From NCBI GenBank assembly GCA_947629115.1, contig CANRCL010000034.1, forward strand, positions 1-10,301: a DNA stretch of 10,301 nucleotides. Reading direction: 5' to 3'. The position numbers and the translations under genes are program-made. The notes beneath the pieces are model-generated. The model worked only from the letters and a program-made list of their open reading frames with translations, was not told the DNA's origin and ran no database searches. Below are positions 1 through 6,497 of the stretch, piece after piece; the first letter of the stretch is position 1; every line of letters begins with the position of its first letter. Origin of the DNA: an uncultured Bacilli bacterium (GTDB lineage: Bacteria; Bacillota_I; Bacilli_A; RF39; UBA660).

Positions 1-61
1 TAGCATCTACTATTATATTTCCATCACTATTTTTATAGATTATTAAATTATTGTCATTCAT
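1..61 (-). CDS. N-terminal fragment of a RhuM-like protein, runs off the left edge
   Basis: The first 20 codons of a gene whose remainder lies left of the window. The start at 61-59 is chosen because it has a clear AAGGAG ribosome binding site at 70-75 about eight bases upstream, whereas the ATG at 57-55 meets a stop after four codons. The peptide begins MNDNNLIIYKNSDGNIIVDA. The pattern of a short polar leader followed by IIIY-x-(S/T)-x-DGN-I-x-(V/I)-D resembles the start of RhuM ('virulence protein RhuM') family proteins, which have a Bro-N/KilA-N-like N-terminal domain and are common in type I restriction-modification loci and pathogenicity islands. Family function is not established. With only 20 residues the assignment is pattern recognition, not proof. 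It lies downstream of the truncated dinD, with a repeat motif in its 5' region. Confidence 0.5.
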   Translation of the reverse strand, partial: MNDNNLIIYKNSDGNIIVDA

Positions 62-88
62 TTAAAATTCTCCTTCCCTTCAGTTTTT

Positions 89-110
89 GTTAACTTATGT
101 CGGAACTACC
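89..110 (+). repeat. Imperfect direct repeat R1, upstream of the RhuM-like gene
   Basis: This 22-bp motif shares GTTAACT, then GTCGG, then a TACC end with a 23-bp motif at 201-223 (R2), in the same orientation and 112 bp apart. R1 lies about 28 bases upstream of the RhuM-like start codon. It might be a recombinase target or the scar of an insertion; nothing in the window proves either. It also resembles the middle unit of the RNA at 7350-7383. Confidence 0.5.
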
Positions 111-200
111 TATTTTTTTCATAGTTTATATTTTATTTATTACAACAAAATGTAAAAAGTAAATTCATTAAATTCTATATTTATAAGCATTTTGTAAATA

Positions 201-223
201 GTTAACTAAAGTCGGTATATACC
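201..223 (+). repeat. Imperfect direct repeat R2, containing the dinD stop codon
   Basis: This is the partner of R1 (89-110). It begins GTTAACT, carries GTCGG in the middle and ends in the perfect palindrome GGTATATACC (214-223). The truncated DinD reading frame ends inside it: the last residues LVYTDFS and the TAA stop are encoded by the repeat. Coincidence of a repeat with a gene breakpoint is what a recombination junction would look like, but no recombinase is visible here. Confidence 0.5.
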
Positions 224-693
224 AGTTGATATTTAATTTTCTTTGATAAAACCTTTTTTTCATCATCTGATAATGAATCATATTCTTGTTCGGTAATTTC
301 TTGTTTTCTAGTTTGCACAGCAAAATAAGTTTGCCCTAAAGCAATAACTTCTTTACTTGGGTCAGCATTTTGCACTATAAGATAACATATATATCTAGAT
401 AATTTGTAATCTTGGATTAATTCTTCTTTTCCTTTACCAGTTTTTATTGGCTTGTTGACTTCAACAATCCAATCTTTATTATTTGAAATACTATTATTTG
501 CAGATGTAATTGCTTTATCTATTACTTTTTTAAAATTTCGCCATTCTTTATAGTCTAATGCCTTTTGCAATTCCCGAGCATACCAATATTCATTTCCATA
601 TTCGTCTAAATGTTTTATGCTTTCAAAAGTACTATCAGCATACTTTTCATCAATGTTTTTACTAATTAAATTATTTTTATGTTTATTTACCAT
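202..693 (-). pseudogene. dinD: DinD-like damage-inducible protein, C-terminally truncated
   Basis: About 163 residues matching the N-terminal half of DinD (DNA-damage-inducible protein D; family length about 275). Recognisable stretches are YWYARELQKALDYKEWRNF, the W-x-V-x-VNK segment, LSRYICYLIVQNADPSKEVI and GQTYFAVQTRKQE, the Bro-N-like antirepressor fold. The sequence diverges after the LSDDEKKVLSKK segment and stops in repeat R2, so the C-terminal ~110 residues are missing and are not found in any frame of the 200 bases beyond. E. coli DinD is LexA-regulated and antagonises RecA filaments in vitro; in Bacillota, DinD genes often sit in type I restriction loci. The start is ATG at 693, with AAGGAAG eight bases upstream; the in-frame GTG at 702 lies within that site. 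It follows the kinase-like gene by 28 bases, so both are probably cotranscribed. It could be a functional short form instead of a pseudogene. Confidence 0.75.
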
Positions 694-721
694 AAAAGTC
701 ACTTCCTTTCTATAATTTTTA

Positions 722-1849
722 TTATCTATTTAAATTACTATTTTTTCTTTTAGCAAGTAATTGAAGAGCATCTAAAATATATTGATTTGGATTCTCTTTT
801 CCTAAATTTTCTAATTGCTCATGAAATAATTCCATCACATAACTATCTAGACTAAAATCCAATTCTCTTTTATATTCCCATTCATCTTCATATTCGCTTG
901 GATTAACTACTGGATTACTTCTATGATTTTTCCAAGCAGGTCTTAATCCCATAGCGGATATAGCATTTCTAATTTGGTTAACTTCAACGTCCCATAATTC
1001 TTTTTTACCACTAGCAATCATAGCCAAACTATCATTAACAATTATTTGAACAAATTCATCAAATTGCTCATAATCTTTATCATTTAACTCTAAAGAATCC
1101 ACAGAAATTCCAACATTAGCAAAAACTTCTAATTCTTCTGGAGAATAAGATCTTAATATCCATCTTCTAAATTGATTAAAATTAGGAACTGTTTTTTCCA
1201 TTGCTATGAAAATTTTGGCTCTTATCTCTTGTTGTAATTTTTTTGATTCGGCTAATTCTTCAGAAGTTGCTGTTTCTTTATAAGAATATAAAGTTGTAGA
1301 ATTGGTTATAAAATCTAAATACTTACGTAACCATAAAACATCACTAACTAAATTAGGATTTAATGGTGTAGGATCATCATTTAATAAATCAATAAATGTA
1401 AATCCTCCATTTTCCCTAGCATCATAGAAAACATTTTTAGGCTTTAATTCTAAACCCATATGAAATAATTCGGAAATATCTCTTACACATTGGATATAAT
1501 GTTCTAACGGAGCATTTAATAATATTTTTTGTTTTTCTAATTGCTCTTTAGGATCATTAGATGAATAATAACTAAAACTTTTTCCTGGGGCTTTAGTTTG
1601 CAATACCCAGCAATAATTATTTTTTTCGTCTTGAGTCCTTTTAACTTCTAAATGTAATGGTGTTCTTACGCCATTTTGATTCTTCATATTGGCAACTTTA
1701 GAAATTGATTCCTCATTATCTCTAGCAATACCATATTTATTAGGTATTGAATAAACAACTAATATTTTATCTCCAAAATCATAAGCAGGACTACCTCCAT
1801 CACTTACATTAGGCATATTTTCTACTTGTTTTATGTATTCTTCAATCAT
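722..1849 (-). CDS. Kinase-fold-like protein of unknown function
   Basis: A 375-residue cytosolic protein without signal peptide or membrane segment. I do not recognise a named family, but residues 20-180 read like a small protein-kinase or aminoglycoside-kinase fold: a hinge-like WVLQTKAPGKSF (81-92), a helix of the type HYIQCVRDISELFHMG, a catalytic-loop-like GLELKPKNVFYD (132-143) and a metal-site-like FTFIDLL (150-156). In canonical kinases the loop reads H-x-D-L-K-P-x-N; here the Asp position is Glu134, while Asn139 and the Asp154 of the DFG-equivalent are kept. It may therefore be an atypical kinase or a pseudokinase. The C-terminal 200 residues are mixed helical and charged. A strong ribosome site (AGAGGAG, about 1856-1862) precedes the ATG. 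It is separated from lepB by a terminator and leads into dinD, suggesting membership of the accessory or defence segment and not of the housekeeping operon. The kinase reading is inference from motifs. Confidence 0.6.
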   Translation of the reverse strand: MIEEYIKQVENMPNVSDGGSPAYDFGDKILVVYSIPNKYGIARDNEESISKVANMKNQNGVRTPLHLEVKRTQDEKNNYCWVLQTKAPGKSFSYYSSNDPKEQLEKQKILLNAPLEHYIQCVRDISELFHMGLELKPKNVFYDARENGGFTFIDLLNDDPTPLNPNLVSDVLWLRKYLDFITNSTTLYSYKETATSEELAESKKLQQEIRAKIFIAMEKTVPNFNQFRRWILRSYSPEELEVFANVGISVDSLELNDKDYEQFDEFVQIIVNDSLAMIASGKKELWDVEVNQIRNAISAMGLRPAWKNHRSNPVVNPSEYEDEWEYKRELDFSLDSYVMELFHEQLENLGKENPNQYILDALQLLAKRKNSNLNR

Positions 1850-1874
1850 TTTATTCTCCTCTTCTTCATTTATT

Positions 1875-1903
1875 AAAAAAAGTTAAATGTATTATTTAAC
1901 TTT
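1875..1903 (-). terminator. Rho-independent terminator of lepB
   Basis: A ten-base-pair stem (1879-1888 with 1894-1903) closes a five-base loop and is followed in the transcript by seven U (1881-1875). The 5' arm overlaps the lepB stop codon. It separates the rplS-lepB unit from the kinase-like gene. No clear promoter is visible between it and the next ATG, so the downstream genes may depend on readthrough or on a promoter inside lepB. Confidence 0.8.
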
Positions 1904-2377
1904 GCCAAACCGACTAAATGGATATAAGACAATTCCAACGGTTCCCTCTATCTCTTCTTTTTTAATAACCCCTAAAATACGACTATCTAAAGATATTTTT
2001 CGATTATCTCCCATTAGGAAATATTCATCTTCTCCTAAAGTCACTTGATAAAAATCTTCTGTTTTACCTGAACCATAAACATCTTCAATAACTTTATTAT
2101 TAATATAAAGTTTATTATCCTTATATTCAATAGTTTCTCCAGGTAAACCAATTACTCTTTTAATTAAATTATCACCCTCGACACTTTTACTAACAACAAC
2201 AATGTCAAATCGTTCATAACTAGTATCATATTTTTTTAAAATCATTATTTCATTGCCATCTAAAGTTGGAACCATACTTTCTCCTTGAACCATAATCGGA
2301 GTAAATAAAAAAGTTCTAATAACAATAACAATTAAAATAATCATTAAATATGGTATTAATTCTTTTATGACTTTCAT
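1892..2377 (-). CDS. lepB: Signal peptidase I
   Basis: Type I signal peptidase of 161 residues that cleaves signal peptides from exported preproteins on the outer face of the cytoplasmic membrane. One N-terminal membrane segment (about residues 7-26) is followed by the conserved boxes: G-E-S-M-x-P-T-L with nucleophile Ser34, the I-K-R-V-I-G-L-P-G-E box with general base Lys73, and GDNR (123-126) with S-x-D-S-R (129-133). The length and single anchor fit the short Gram-positive (SipS-like) type. The ATG is preceded by GGAGGAG nine bases upstream. It follows rplS after 44 bases that contain a hairpin with a short U tract, so expression may be partly uncoupled from rplS. The secreted CAP protein and the DUF285 protein encoded nearby are plausible substrates. 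Confidence 0.95.
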   Translation of the reverse strand: MKVIKELIPYLMIILIVIVIRTFLFTPIMVQGESMVPTLDGNEIMILKKYDTSYERFDIVVVSKSVEGDNLIKRVIGLPGETIEYKDNKLYINNKVIEDVYGSGKTEDFYQVTLGEDEYFLMGDNRKISLDSRILGVIKKEEIEGTVGIVLYPFSRFGKVK

Positions 2378-2397
2378 CCACTAATCTCCTCCAACAA

Positions 2398-2427
2398 TTA
2401 AAAAGAATTAAGGTTAATACCTTAATT
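2398..2427 (-). terminator. Weak terminator or attenuator between rplS and lepB
   Basis: An eight-base-pair stem (2406-2413 with 2420-2427, six-base loop) overlaps the rplS stop codon and is followed in the transcript by C then five U. The U tract is short and interrupted, so partial termination that lowers lepB relative to rplS is more likely than a full stop. Confidence 0.55.
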
Positions 2428-2763
2428 TCTTTCTTTAACCTTATATTCTTTACGCATATTTTTAATAAAGTTAAGTTTACTTCTTCTAACCATTCCTTTT
2501 TTAATAACTGTAATTTTATCAATAGTTGGAGCATTTACTGGGAATATTCTTGTTACTCCAATACCACTAGATGTTTTACGTACAGAGAATGTTTCTGAAA
2601 CACTTCCACCTTTTTTAGCAATTACTAGTCCTTCAAAGGCTTGAATTCTTTCCTTTTTACCTTCTTTTACCCAAACATCAACACGTACAGTGTCTCCTAC
2701 ACGAAATTCAGGAATGTCTTTGCGTATATGGCGTTCATTAATTTTATCAACTAAATTTGCCAT
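2422..2763 (-). CDS. rplS: 50S ribosomal protein L19
   Basis: Ribosomal protein L19, 113 residues, close to the family norm (about 115). Recognisable signatures are FRVGDTVRV near residue 20, R-I-Q-A-F-E-G-L-V-I-A, SETFSVRKTSSGIGVTRIFP and the C-terminal R-R-S-K-L-N-F-I. L19 sits at the 30S-50S interface near the base of bridge B6/B8. The ribosome site AAAGGAAG precedes the ATG at 2763. In most Bacillota rplS directly follows trmD; here three genes intervene and rplS has its own promoter and leader (2764-2912), which lets it be regulated separately from rimM-trmD. Confidence 0.97.
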   Translation of the reverse strand: MANLVDKINERHIRKDIPEFRVGDTVRVDVWVKEGKKERIQAFEGLVIAKKGGSVSETFSVRKTSSGIGVTRIFPVNAPTIDKITVIKKGMVRRSKLNFIKNMRKEYKVKERN

Positions 2764-2880
2764 CTTTCCACTTCCTTTCTATAAATATTACCTGTAATCA
2801 TTAATATATATTTTCTTTAAGCGGATTACATACCTTGAATTATTTAATTAATAAATAATTCTAACCTCTTGGGTTCGCAT
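2764..2880 (-). promoter_or_regulatory. rplS 5' leader, candidate L19-leader RNA
   Basis: A leader of about 115 nt lies between the promoter and rplS. It contains a small hairpin (AACC...GGTT, near 2863-2875) and a perfect ten-base-pair hairpin (2837-2846 with 2852-2861, loop of five), followed by a CCGC-containing stretch near 2821-2826. Autogenous L19 leaders are known upstream of rplS in Bacillota, and position and layout fit. I cannot confirm the family consensus by eye. Confidence 0.5.
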
Positions 2881-2883
2881 AAG

Positions 2884-2912
2884 ATTATAACATAAGTTTT
2901 CTTTTATCGCAA
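2884..2912 (-). promoter_or_regulatory. SigA-type promoter of rplS
   Basis: A perfect -10 TATAAT (2884-2889) is 17 bases from a -35 TTGCGA (2907-2912). The -35 starts directly after the stop of the Nudix-GNAT gene. Transcription should start near 2877, just before the structured leader. Confidence 0.8.
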
Positions 2913-2913
2913 G

Positions 2914-3813
2914 TCATTTCTCAATTTTATGCTTATAGTTATCTCTAGTAATTTTCATATAAATATCATCAATTATTTGGCCGTTTTTAACGCCACAATT
3001 TTTATCTACTTGATATACTTCAAAGCCTAATTTTTCATATAAATGTTTTCCTCTTAAATTATGAGAATAAAAACTTAATAATACTTCTTCTAAATTCAAA
3101 ACTTCAAAAGCATATTTTAACAATGTTTTTAAGGCTTCATAACCATAATGCTTATTTTGCCATTCTAAAGTAATACATATACCTACTTCAACATTCTTTT
3201 CATTTAAATCTTTTAATTCAATATTACCAATAAATTCATTAGTTAATTTATCTACCATGGTAAAAATAAGGTCTCTATTATTTAATTTTTCTTCATCTTC
3301 ATATGTAATAGTTCTATTCTTTAAAGTAATATATTGATTAACTTCAGGATTATTAACCATTTCTATATAATCCTCAAGATAATTTTTAGATATATTTACA
3401 TATTTTATTCTTTTAGAATCTAAAACAATATCTTGTAAAGCCTCTTTATATAATTCTTTTATATTAGAAAAAGATAAGAAATCACTTACTTTTGCCATTG
3501 GAACCCATTGATATTCCAAAATTTCTTCTGGTTGTAAATTTATTTCATTATGGTTTTTAATTATACCAATAAAATAGACAACTTCTTTATAAACATTTTC
3601 TTTTGGATTATAAGAAATTAGATATTTTTTATTTTTAATTATTTCTACATCTAAATTGGTTTCTTCTTTTACTTCCCTTAAAGCCGTATCTATTTCACTT
3701 TCCGAATTTTCAGTATGGCCTTTAGGAAATCCCCAATCATTATTAGTAGTTTTAATTAATAAAACCTTATCTTCATTTACTATAATAACTCCACAAGATT
3801 TTTCATGTTTCAT
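2914..3813 (-). CDS. Nudix hydrolase fused to a GNAT acetyltransferase
   Basis: A 299-residue two-domain protein. The N-terminal part (1-130) is a Nudix hydrolase of the Ap4A-hydrolase-like type: W-G-F-P-K-G-H-T-E precedes a Nudix box at 32-54 with Gly32, Glu38, Arg46-Glu47 and Glu50-Glu51 in the required spacing; the usual Gly near its end is Asn53. Such enzymes hydrolyse nucleoside diphosphate-linked compounds. The C-terminal part (about 137-290) is a GNAT N-acetyltransferase of the RimJ/RimL type: Q-N-K-H-Y-G-Y-E-A-L is the acetyl-CoA loop and L-Y-E-K-L-G-F-E the terminal motif. Substrates of both halves are unknown. The start at 3813 has AAGG overlapping the stop of the upstream CAP gene (nine-base gap), so it is cotranscribed. 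It ends with a TGA. The fusion is continuous, with no sign of a frameshift between the domains. Confidence 0.88.
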   Translation of the reverse strand: MKHEKSCGVIIVNEDKVLLIKTTNNDWGFPKGHTENSESEIDTALREVKEETNLDVEIIKNKKYLISYNPKENVYKEVVYFIGIIKNHNEINLQPEEILEYQWVPMAKVSDFLSFSNIKELYKEALQDIVLDSKRIKYVNISKNYLEDYIEMVNNPEVNQYITLKNRTITYEDEEKLNNRDLIFTMVDKLTNEFIGNIELKDLNEKNVEVGICITLEWQNKHYGYEALKTLLKYAFEVLNLEEVLLSFYSHNLRGKHLYEKLGFEVYQVDKNCGVKNGQIIDDIYMKITRDNYKHKIEK

Positions 3814-3822
3814 ATTTTTTCC

Positions 3823-4950
3823 TTAATTAGTAAACATTTGTACCCAATAAATTTTTCCATTTAATTTATACATTCCAACTCCTAATTTATTTGATGTTTT
3901 GGCAATCATATTATTATAATGCCCTGTTGAATTACGCCATCCCACAGTTACTGCTTCACTAGTTGGATAATTATAGGCAATATTTTCAGCCGCAGACATA
4001 TAACGAATTGATAATTCATCTAATACTTCAAAACAAGATAAATCATCTTTACCAAATGGCCTTGTATGAGAAAACTTATTAGAATAAGCCATTTCAATGG
4101 CTCTTATAGTAGCCGCAATTGATAAATTACTATCTAATTGTAATGGAGATGCTCCTACTTCTTGACGATAAACATTAGTATAATTTAATACTTCTTCATA
4201 AATTTTTTGATTTTTCTTGGCTTCTTCAGTGGCTTCGGCTTTCATATCAGAAACTTGACCATTAAATGTACTAAAATCATAAGTATATTTACTAGATAAT
4301 TCTTTTTCTTCTTTTGTTTCATCACTATAAGTTTTTACTTCATATGTTGTAATTTTTGTAATTTTAGTGCCATATTTAGTTGAATCAGTATTTCTTGTTT
4401 CTTTTTCTGTCGAAACTAATTCTTTTTTCGGTGTCGCTGTTGTTGTTTGCGTATTGCTATTACTATTACTACTACTGCCATTATTGCTATTATTACTGTT
4501 ATTGTTATTACTACTATTACTATTGTTATTATTAGTTGTAGTAGTATTATTTGGCTTAGTAGTCGTTTGCGTATTACTACTTGGTTTAGTAGTTGTTTGG
4601 GTATTTTTATTAGCGCTATCTTCTTTAGTTGTAGTTTTTTCAGTTGTAGTACTAGAATTTACCCCCCCCGATGGCTTCTTTTCTTCTTCTTTTTTCGGTG
4701 TTTCTTCTTGAGTAGTTGGCTCTTTCTCATCTTCTTTTTCGGCATTTACTTCAGTATTTTTATTGTCATCATTATCTTCTGTTTCTGTATTCTCATTTGG
4801 AATATTTTCTTCTTCTTTTTCATTTTCTTTTGTCGTATCACTTGCTGGTACATCCACTTTTTTATCATTTAAAAGACTAAAACTAACCATAGTTGTTAAA
4901 CCCACAGTTATAACAACTAAACTAATAATTAAAAGTAATTTCTTTTTCAT
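3823..4950 (-). CDS. Secreted CAP (SCP-like) domain protein with low-complexity stalk
   Basis: A 375-residue exported protein. Residues 1-26 form a signal peptide or N-terminal anchor (KKK followed by a hydrophobic core). Residues 30-92 are acidic and rich in Glu, Asn and Thr; 93-170 are a Thr/Ser/Asn stalk with almost pure Asn/Ser runs; about 245-375 form a YkwD-like CAP domain with FSHTRP, AENIAY, GW-x-x-STGHYNNM and a final YWVQMFTN. The His, Glu and His of these motifs are the CAP cavity residues. CAP proteins of this kind act outside the cell; their biochemical role in bacteria is poorly defined. AAGGAG precedes the ATG. The gene contains eight consecutive G (4662-4669, codons 94-97) immediately before the stalk; one base less or more gives a stop within a few codons, so the gene may be phase variable. 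It lies 14 bases after the 123-aa gene in the trmD operon. Confidence 0.9.
   Translation of the reverse strand: MKKKLLLIISLVVITVGLTTMVSFSLLNDKKVDVPASDTTKENEKEEENIPNENTETEDNDDNKNTEVNAEKEDEKEPTTQEETPKKEEEKKPSGGVNSSTTTEKTTTKEDSANKNTQTTTKPSSNTQTTTKPNNTTTTNNNNSNSSNNNNSNNSNNGSSSNSNSNTQTTTATPKKELVSTEKETRNTDSTKYGTKITKITTYEVKTYSDETKEEKELSSKYTYDFSTFNGQVSDMKAEATEEAKKNQKIYEEVLNYTNVYRQEVGASPLQLDSNLSIAATIRAIEMAYSNKFSHTRPFGKDDLSCFEVLDELSIRYMSAAENIAYNYPTSEAVTVGWRNSTGHYNNMIAKTSNKLGVGMYKLNGKIYWVQMFTN
4447..4665 (-). repeat. Low-complexity Asn/Ser/Thr codon-repeat tract
   Basis: This stretch of the CAP gene consists of near-repeats of AAT, AGT, AAC, ACT and ACA codons and contains repeated N-T-Q-T-T-T-K-P modules. 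It encodes an extended, probably disordered stalk. Because the repeats are in multiples of three, slippage here would change stalk length without loss of frame. On the opposite strand it produces meaningless Leu/Val/Ile-rich open frames. Confidence 0.8.
4662..4669 (-). repeat. G8 homopolymer in CAP gene, candidate phase-variation tract
   Basis: Eight C on the plus strand, read as eight G in the gene, spanning codons 94-97 (Ser-Gly-Gly-Val). The present length keeps the frame open. With seven G the next codon is TAA; with nine G a TAG follows after three more codons. No other G or C run of this length was noticed in this AT-rich window. Confidence 0.75.
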
Positions 4951-4964
4951 TGTATCACTCCTTT

Positions 4965-5336
4965 TTATCTTCCTTTACTTTTTCTTTCCATAGTTGGCAC
5001 TTTACTTTCTAACATTAATAGCATATTCATATATCTTTTTAAAGTTGCTGCATCTAAATGTTTACCAAACATTTTAAGAACATAATTTCTTAAATCATCT
5101 ATTTTCATTAAAACAAGTTCAGTATCACTTTCCGTAGCGTCATCAGCATTTTCAATACTCATAATAATATATAATAAATCACGATATTTTTTATTAAAAT
5201 AACTATTAATTGCCTTTTCCATTAAATCTTTATCATAAAAAGTAATTTCTTCTCCTTTATTTTTACTACCTAAAGCAAATACTTTTTTATCTTTTAATTC
5301 AATAATTTCAAATTCACATCTTACTTTATTTAACAT
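4965..5336 (-). CDS. Uncharacterised 123-aa protein in the trmD operon
   Basis: I do not recognise this protein. It is 123 residues, without signal peptide or membrane segment. The first 35 residues look like a small beta structure (C-E-F-E-I-I-E-L-K-D-K-K-V-F-A-L-G-S); the rest is helical and charged, with D-L-L-Y-I-I-M-S-I-E-N in the middle and a Leu/Met-rich helix (Y-M-N-M-L-L-M-L-E-S-K-V-P) near the C-terminus. It overlaps the end of trmD by eleven bases and its ribosome site (GGGGGAT) lies within the trmD 3' end, so translation is probably coupled. Gap to the CAP gene is 14 bases. The tight position suggests a real, expressed gene. A tie to tRNA or ribosome biogenesis is only a guess from context. 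Confidence 0.75.
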   Translation of the reverse strand: MLNKVRCEFEIIELKDKKVFALGSKNKGEEITFYDKDLMEKAINSYFNKKYRDLLYIIMSIENADDATESDTELVLMKIDDLRNYVLKMFGKHLDAATLKRYMNMLLMLESKVPTMERKSKGR

Positions 5337-6006
5337 CCCTATCCCCCATTAATAAATCTGGTCTTCGCTCTTTGGTTCTTTTTTGCTGTTCTTGAAGTCG
5401 ATATTCTCGAATTTTAGCATGATTACCACTCAATAATACTTCTGGTACTTTTAAACCTCTAAAATCAGCCGGTTTAGTATAAGTTGGATAATCTAATAAA
5501 TTATCTGTAAAAGAATCACTTTCCCAAGAAGACTCATTAATAACTTCCGGAAGTAATCGCACAATTGAATCGGTAATTGCCATCGCTGGTATTTCACCAC
5601 CCGTTAATATATAATCCCCAATACTAATTTCCATATCAACAAAGTTTCTAATTCGCTCATCATATCCCTCATAATGTCCACAAACAATAATTAAATGCTT
5701 ATATTTTTTTAATTGATTGGCTTTTTCTTCCGTATAAACTTTTCCTTGCGGACAAGTAAGAATTACTAAAGAATCTTCAGTTTTTAAATCTTCAATAGCC
5801 CTTACAACTGGTTCACACATTAATACCATTCCGGCTCCTCCCCCATAAGGAGTATCATCAACTTGCTGATGATTGGCTAAAGAATACTTACGAAAATCAA
5901 TAATATTTATTTCTACTTTTCCTTTATTAATGGCTCTTTTAATAATTGATTCAGTAAGAAATCCCTGAAACATAGCGGGAAATAACGTTAAAATATCAAT
6001 TTTCAT
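5326..6006 (-). CDS. trmD: tRNA (guanosine-37-N1)-methyltransferase
   Basis: TrmD uses S-adenosylmethionine to methylate G37 next to the anticodon of tRNAs reading CNN/CGG-type codons, preventing +1 frameshifting. The 226-residue product shows the family signatures in order: MKIDILTLFP at the N-terminus, D-D-x-P-Y-G-G-G-A-G-M (50-60), the knotted SAM site with CPQGK (85-89), VCGHYEGYDERI (108-119) and IGDYILTGGEIPA (129-141), then the linker with Asp168 and the C-terminal VPEVLLSGNHAKI. Its ATG overlaps the rimM stop in an ATGA, a classic translational coupling. Length is slightly short of the usual 240-250 but no conserved element is missing. Confidence 0.97.
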   Translation of the reverse strand: MKIDILTLFPAMFQGFLTESIIKRAINKGKVEINIIDFRKYSLANHQQVDDTPYGGGAGMVLMCEPVVRAIEDLKTEDSLVILTCPQGKVYTEEKANQLKKYKHLIIVCGHYEGYDERIRNFVDMEISIGDYILTGGEIPAMAITDSIVRLLPEVINESSWESDSFTDNLLDYPTYTKPADFRGLKVPEVLLSGNHAKIREYRLQEQQKRTKERRPDLLMGDRDVK

Positions 6007-6497
6007 AGAATTAAATCACTTCCCTTATTAGTTATAATCTTTCTATCTTTTGCAATAACTTCTTTAATATAATTAGAAATTAATGGAAGATAAAAACTTT
6101 TAGAACCTTGAACTTTTAATAAATAATTATTTACTTCTTTAATATAATCAATAACTATACCTATTTCTTTATTATCATCAAATACTTTAAATCCAATTAA
6201 ATCCCCAATTAAATATTCATTATCTTTTAAATTTAAATCACTTCTTAAAGTATAAATATTCTTTCCTTTATATTTTAATATTTCATTAATATTACTATAT
6301 CCCTCAAAACAAACTAAATCATAATTTTTATGAACACGATGAGTACTAATAACTTCCTTAACTTTAGTACTCCCAATATATAAAGGATAATCTTTCACAA
6401 ACACTCTATCTTTATAAACAAAATCACTAATTATTTTTACTTCTCCTTTTATTCCAAAAGAATTAACTATTTTACCTACTTCTACATAATTATCCAT
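6003..6497 (-). CDS. rimM: Ribosome maturation factor RimM
   Basis: RimM assists assembly of the 30S head and binds S19; the 164-residue protein has the N-terminal RimM domain (VGKIVNSFGIKGEVKI at the start) and a C-terminal PRC barrel (about 95-160, Y-L-I-G-D-L-I-G-F-K-V then Y-L-L-K-V and P-L-I-x-x-Y-I-K-E-V). I choose the ATG at 6497, not the in-frame ATG at 6509: ATGAGGT at 6509-6503 is itself the ribosome site, with GAGG six bases before the inner ATG. The gene overlaps the end of the ysgA-like gene by eight bases and the trmD start by four. The usual upstream partner rpsP (S16) is absent here. Confidence 0.94.
   Translation of the reverse strand: MDNYVEVGKIVNSFGIKGEVKIISDFVYKDRVFVKDYPLYIGSTKVKEVISTHRVHKNYDLVCFEGYSNINEILKYKGKNIYTLRSDLNLKDNEYLIGDLIGFKVFDDNKEIGIVIDYIKEVNNYLLKVQGSKSFYLPLISNYIKEVIAKDRKIITNKGSDLIL

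Noticed and set aside
111..200. Promoter for the RhuM-like gene between R1 and R2
   Set aside because: A TTTACA hexamer (151-156) is present, but no good -10 is found at 16-18 bases, so I do not call it.
2316..2534. Minus-strand open frame across the rplS-lepB junction
   Set aside because: It overlaps the 3' end of rplS and the 5' end of lepB in another frame and has no family features.
4367..4993. Overlapping plus-strand open frames rich in Leu, Val, Ile and Phe
   Set aside because: They are the antisense of the Asn/Ser/Thr codon-repeat stalk and acidic region of the CAP gene; they lack ribosome sites and have low-complexity content only.
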